Shown: positions 62,497-64,000 of the stretch, one piece after another
Numbering within the stretch: position 1 is the first letter of the stretch
How the letters are laid out: each line of letters opens with the position of its first letter
Source of the DNA: Mycobacterium sp. OAS707
Lineage (GTDB): Bacteria > Actinomycetota > Actinomycetes > Mycobacteriales > Mycobacteriaceae
Direction: 5' to 3'
Assembly: GCF_014873705.1 (NCBI RefSeq)
Contig: NZ_JADBDS010000001.1
Location: 1,178,001-1,242,000 of the forward strand
Length of the DNA stretch: 64,000 nt
Notes under the pieces: generated by a model
The model's input: only the letters and a program-made list of their open reading frames with translations
What the model was told of the DNA's origin: nothing
The model's database searches: none
Position numbers and translations under genes: made by a program

Positions 62497-64000
62497 GTGA
62501 GCAAAATCCCGCGGCCCGTCACCGACGAACCCGTGCGCGGTGTCGTGGCTCCCCCCTGGCTCATGAGCTTGCCGGGAATTGAGCGCATGCGGTTATTCGC
62601 CCGCCGAGTCCTTCCCGCCACCCCGATCGCGCGGCTGACCGGTTTCGGGATCGGCCATATCAGCAGTGGGACGTTGACCGGAACGCTCAAGGCAAGCGGT
62701 CACCTCGTCATGCCGCCGGCCTACAACCTGAGCGCGCTGTCAACCCAAGCTCTCTACGCCTGCGGGCTCACGGCCGTCGACGCCGGGACGGATCTGCACC
62801 CGATCGTGAACTCCGTTCAGTACTTCCGGCCGCCGCGCCCCCAGCCCGGCAACTTCCTCGCCCGTGCACGGGTGGTCAACTCGAGCAGCTACTTCGTCTC
62901 CTGCACCGCCGAGATCGAGGATCCGGTCGGGCGGCTGGTCGGATTCGCCGCCAGTCAGTGGGGGGTACGGCGAATCGACCCGCCGCCTCCATCGCCACCC
63001 GCCGAGATCGAGCCGGCCGAGGACGCGGTGTACTCAGTGCCGGATCCTCCGGACCGTCCGGCCATCGGTGGCTTGGTGCCCGCGCATATGCAAGCTCGCC
63101 ATACCGGTCTTGAACTGTCCCGCATGATCATCGCCGGCGAACTGCCGCCCCTGCCCGCGATGCACACCTTCGGGGTGCGGTGGACTGCCGTCGATGAAGG
63201 GGTCGTCTATACCGTCATGCCGGCGAGCGAATGGTTCTGTTCGTCGTCTCATGCCCTCGAGTCGGCCGCGGTCGAGTCGTTCCTCAACATTTCCTCGACC
63301 TTGGCCGCACTGACCTTGTCACAGCCGGGAGAATCCTTCGCGGGCCTGGAACTGACCACCCGGTTCCTGCGTCGGGTGCCCGCCGACGGCCGCGAGCTTT
63401 CCAGTCGCGGCAAAGTCGCCCATCGCTCGGGGAATCTCATCACCGCCGACGCCGAAGCCGTTGATGCCGACGGTAAGACGTTCGCCGTGCAGAGCATCAC
63501 CTATGCAGTGCTCGACCCTCGTACACGCCACTCCGTGGAGCCCGAACGGGTGCTCGCCACGCTGTTGTTCACCGACATCGTCGGGTCGACTCCGCACGCC
63601 GAGCGGATGGGCGACGCGAGGTGGCGCTCGGTCCTTCTCGACTACGAGGCGTTGGTGAGAAGGGAGTTGGGCATCCACCGCGGTCGTGAGGTCAAGACGA
63701 TCGGCGATGGATTCCTCGCGCGTTTCGACTCACCCGCGTTGGCGATCCGCGCAGCGCGGGCCATCCGCGACGGCGTGAAAATGCTGCACCTCGAAGTGCG
63801 CAGCGGCGTCCACATCGGGGAATGCCAGGAACACGGCACCGATCTGGCGGGGATCGCGGTTCACGTCGCCGCTCGTATCGTCGCGCTCGCAGAGCCGGGT
63901 GAAATCCTGGTCTCGCAAATGGTGCGAGACCTCGCGGCAGGATCAGGCACTCATTTCGCGGCACGCGGGCCGCACAAGCTCAAAGGCGTGGAAGATGAGT
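62497..64000 (+). CDS. Double hotdog-fold protein fused to class III cyclase (partial)
   Basis: The frame is open from the GTG at 62497 to the window edge (501 codons, C-terminus missing). Residues about 50-155 and 195-340 look like two PaaI-type hotdog thioesterase domains (SVQYFRPPRPQPGNF and ELTTRFLRRVPADGRELSS are typical strands). Residues about 350 onward are a class III cyclase: metal Asp360 (LFTDIVGST), Lys400 and Asp404 (VKTIGDGF), Arg460. As in the fusion at 43236-44795, Asn is replaced by His456 (GIAVHVAAR). Possible acyl-CoA-sensing cyclase; activity untested. Start uncertain. Confidence 0.85.
   Translation, partial: MSKIPRPVTDEPVRGVVAPPWLMSLPGIERMRLFARRVLPATPIARLTGFGIGHISSGTLTGTLKASGHLVMPPAYNLSALSTQALYACGLTAVDAGTDLHPIVNSVQYFRPPRPQPGNFLARARVVNSSSYFVSCTAEIEDPVGRLVGFAASQWGVRRIDPPPPSPPAEIEPAEDAVYSVPDPPDRPAIGGLVPAHMQARHTGLELSRMIIAGELPPLPAMHTFGVRWTAVDEGVVYTVMPASEWFCSSSHALESAAVESFLNISSTLAALTLSQPGESFAGLELTTRFLRRVPADGRELSSRGKVAHRSGNLITADAEAVDADGKTFAVQSITYAVLDPRTRHSVEPERVLATLLFTDIVGSTPHAERMGDARWRSVLLDYEALVRRELGIHRGREVKTIGDGFLARFDSPALAIRAARAIRDGVKMLHLEVRSGVHIGECQEHGTDLAGIAVHVAARIVALAEPGEILVSQMVRDLAAGSGTHFAARGPHKLKGVEDE

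Noticed and set aside
1..64000. CRISPR array, intact insertion sequence or rRNA
   Set aside because: No spaced identical repeats, no transposase frame and no rRNA-like sequence were seen anywhere in the window.

Overview
The window is high-GC chromosomal DNA of a mycobacterium, most likely an environmental, fast-growing (Mycolicibacterium-like) species. Support comes from a mycobactin acyltransferase (mbtK) with an iron-box-like site, the order pgm / crcB / crcB / DUF190 protein known from M. tuberculosis (Rv3068c-Rv3071), a TetR plus R2-like oxidase pair (as Rv0232-Rv0233), many Ala/Pro-rich exported proteins, frequent GTG starts and several apparently leaderless promoters. Complete histidine-utilisation, N-acetylglucosamine and dihydroxyacetone kinase operons point to a free-living saprophyte.

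Layout. 1-6.9 kb is accessory-looking: two coupled unknown proteins, a flavin reductase, a P450/TetR divergent pair, a poorly coding 770-bp gap with a serine-recombinase remnant, and a membrane protein/TetR divergent pair, ending at a tRNA-Ala gene. 7-17 kb is core-like: MFS transporter and phosphoglucomutase (minus), a fluoride-export operon (two CrcB and a triple DUF190 protein), mbtK facing a CYTH-CHAD protein across a shared promoter, DUF488, a YbaK-type deacylase and a tandem DUF4333 lipoprotein. 16.6-22.3 kb is an IclR-controlled glycerol channel and PTS-type dihydroxyacetone kinase operon (dhaK-dhaL-dhaM, the last fused to HPr and enzyme I). 22.3-25.3 kb holds small exported proteins and a self-regulated SRPBCC-TetR operon. 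25.3-33.2 kb is the hut operon (hutU, an M20 hydrolase, hutF, hutI, hutH) facing an IclR gene. 33.2-38.4 kb has a TetR facing a large exported protein and a second P450/TetR pair. 38.4-43.2 kb is the GlcNAc PTS region (crr-nagB-nagA facing nagE). 43.2-52.8 kb is mixed: an alpha/beta-hydrolase-cyclase fusion, SDR, VTT protein, universal stress protein, L,D-transpeptidase, amidase and methyltransferase. 52.8-60.1 kb has an 11-residue-repeat exported protein, TetR-R2lox, and a DUF35/thiolase divergent pair with hydrolases. 60-64 kb has a secreted esterase, an exported Lys-tailed protein and, cut by the right edge, a double-hotdog-cyclase fusion.

Themes. Six TetR and two IclR regulators are encoded, and nearly all face or start inside a clear palindrome that can be read directly. 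Two class III cyclases of unusual architecture lie in the same window as a perfect CRP-type site (TGTGA-N6-TCACA) that abuts the TetR operator of the R2lox operon. Many same-strand neighbours overlap by ATGA or GTGA, and four convergent pairs share a palindromic 4-base stop (CTAG or TTAG). No CRISPR array, intact insertion sequence or rRNA gene was seen.
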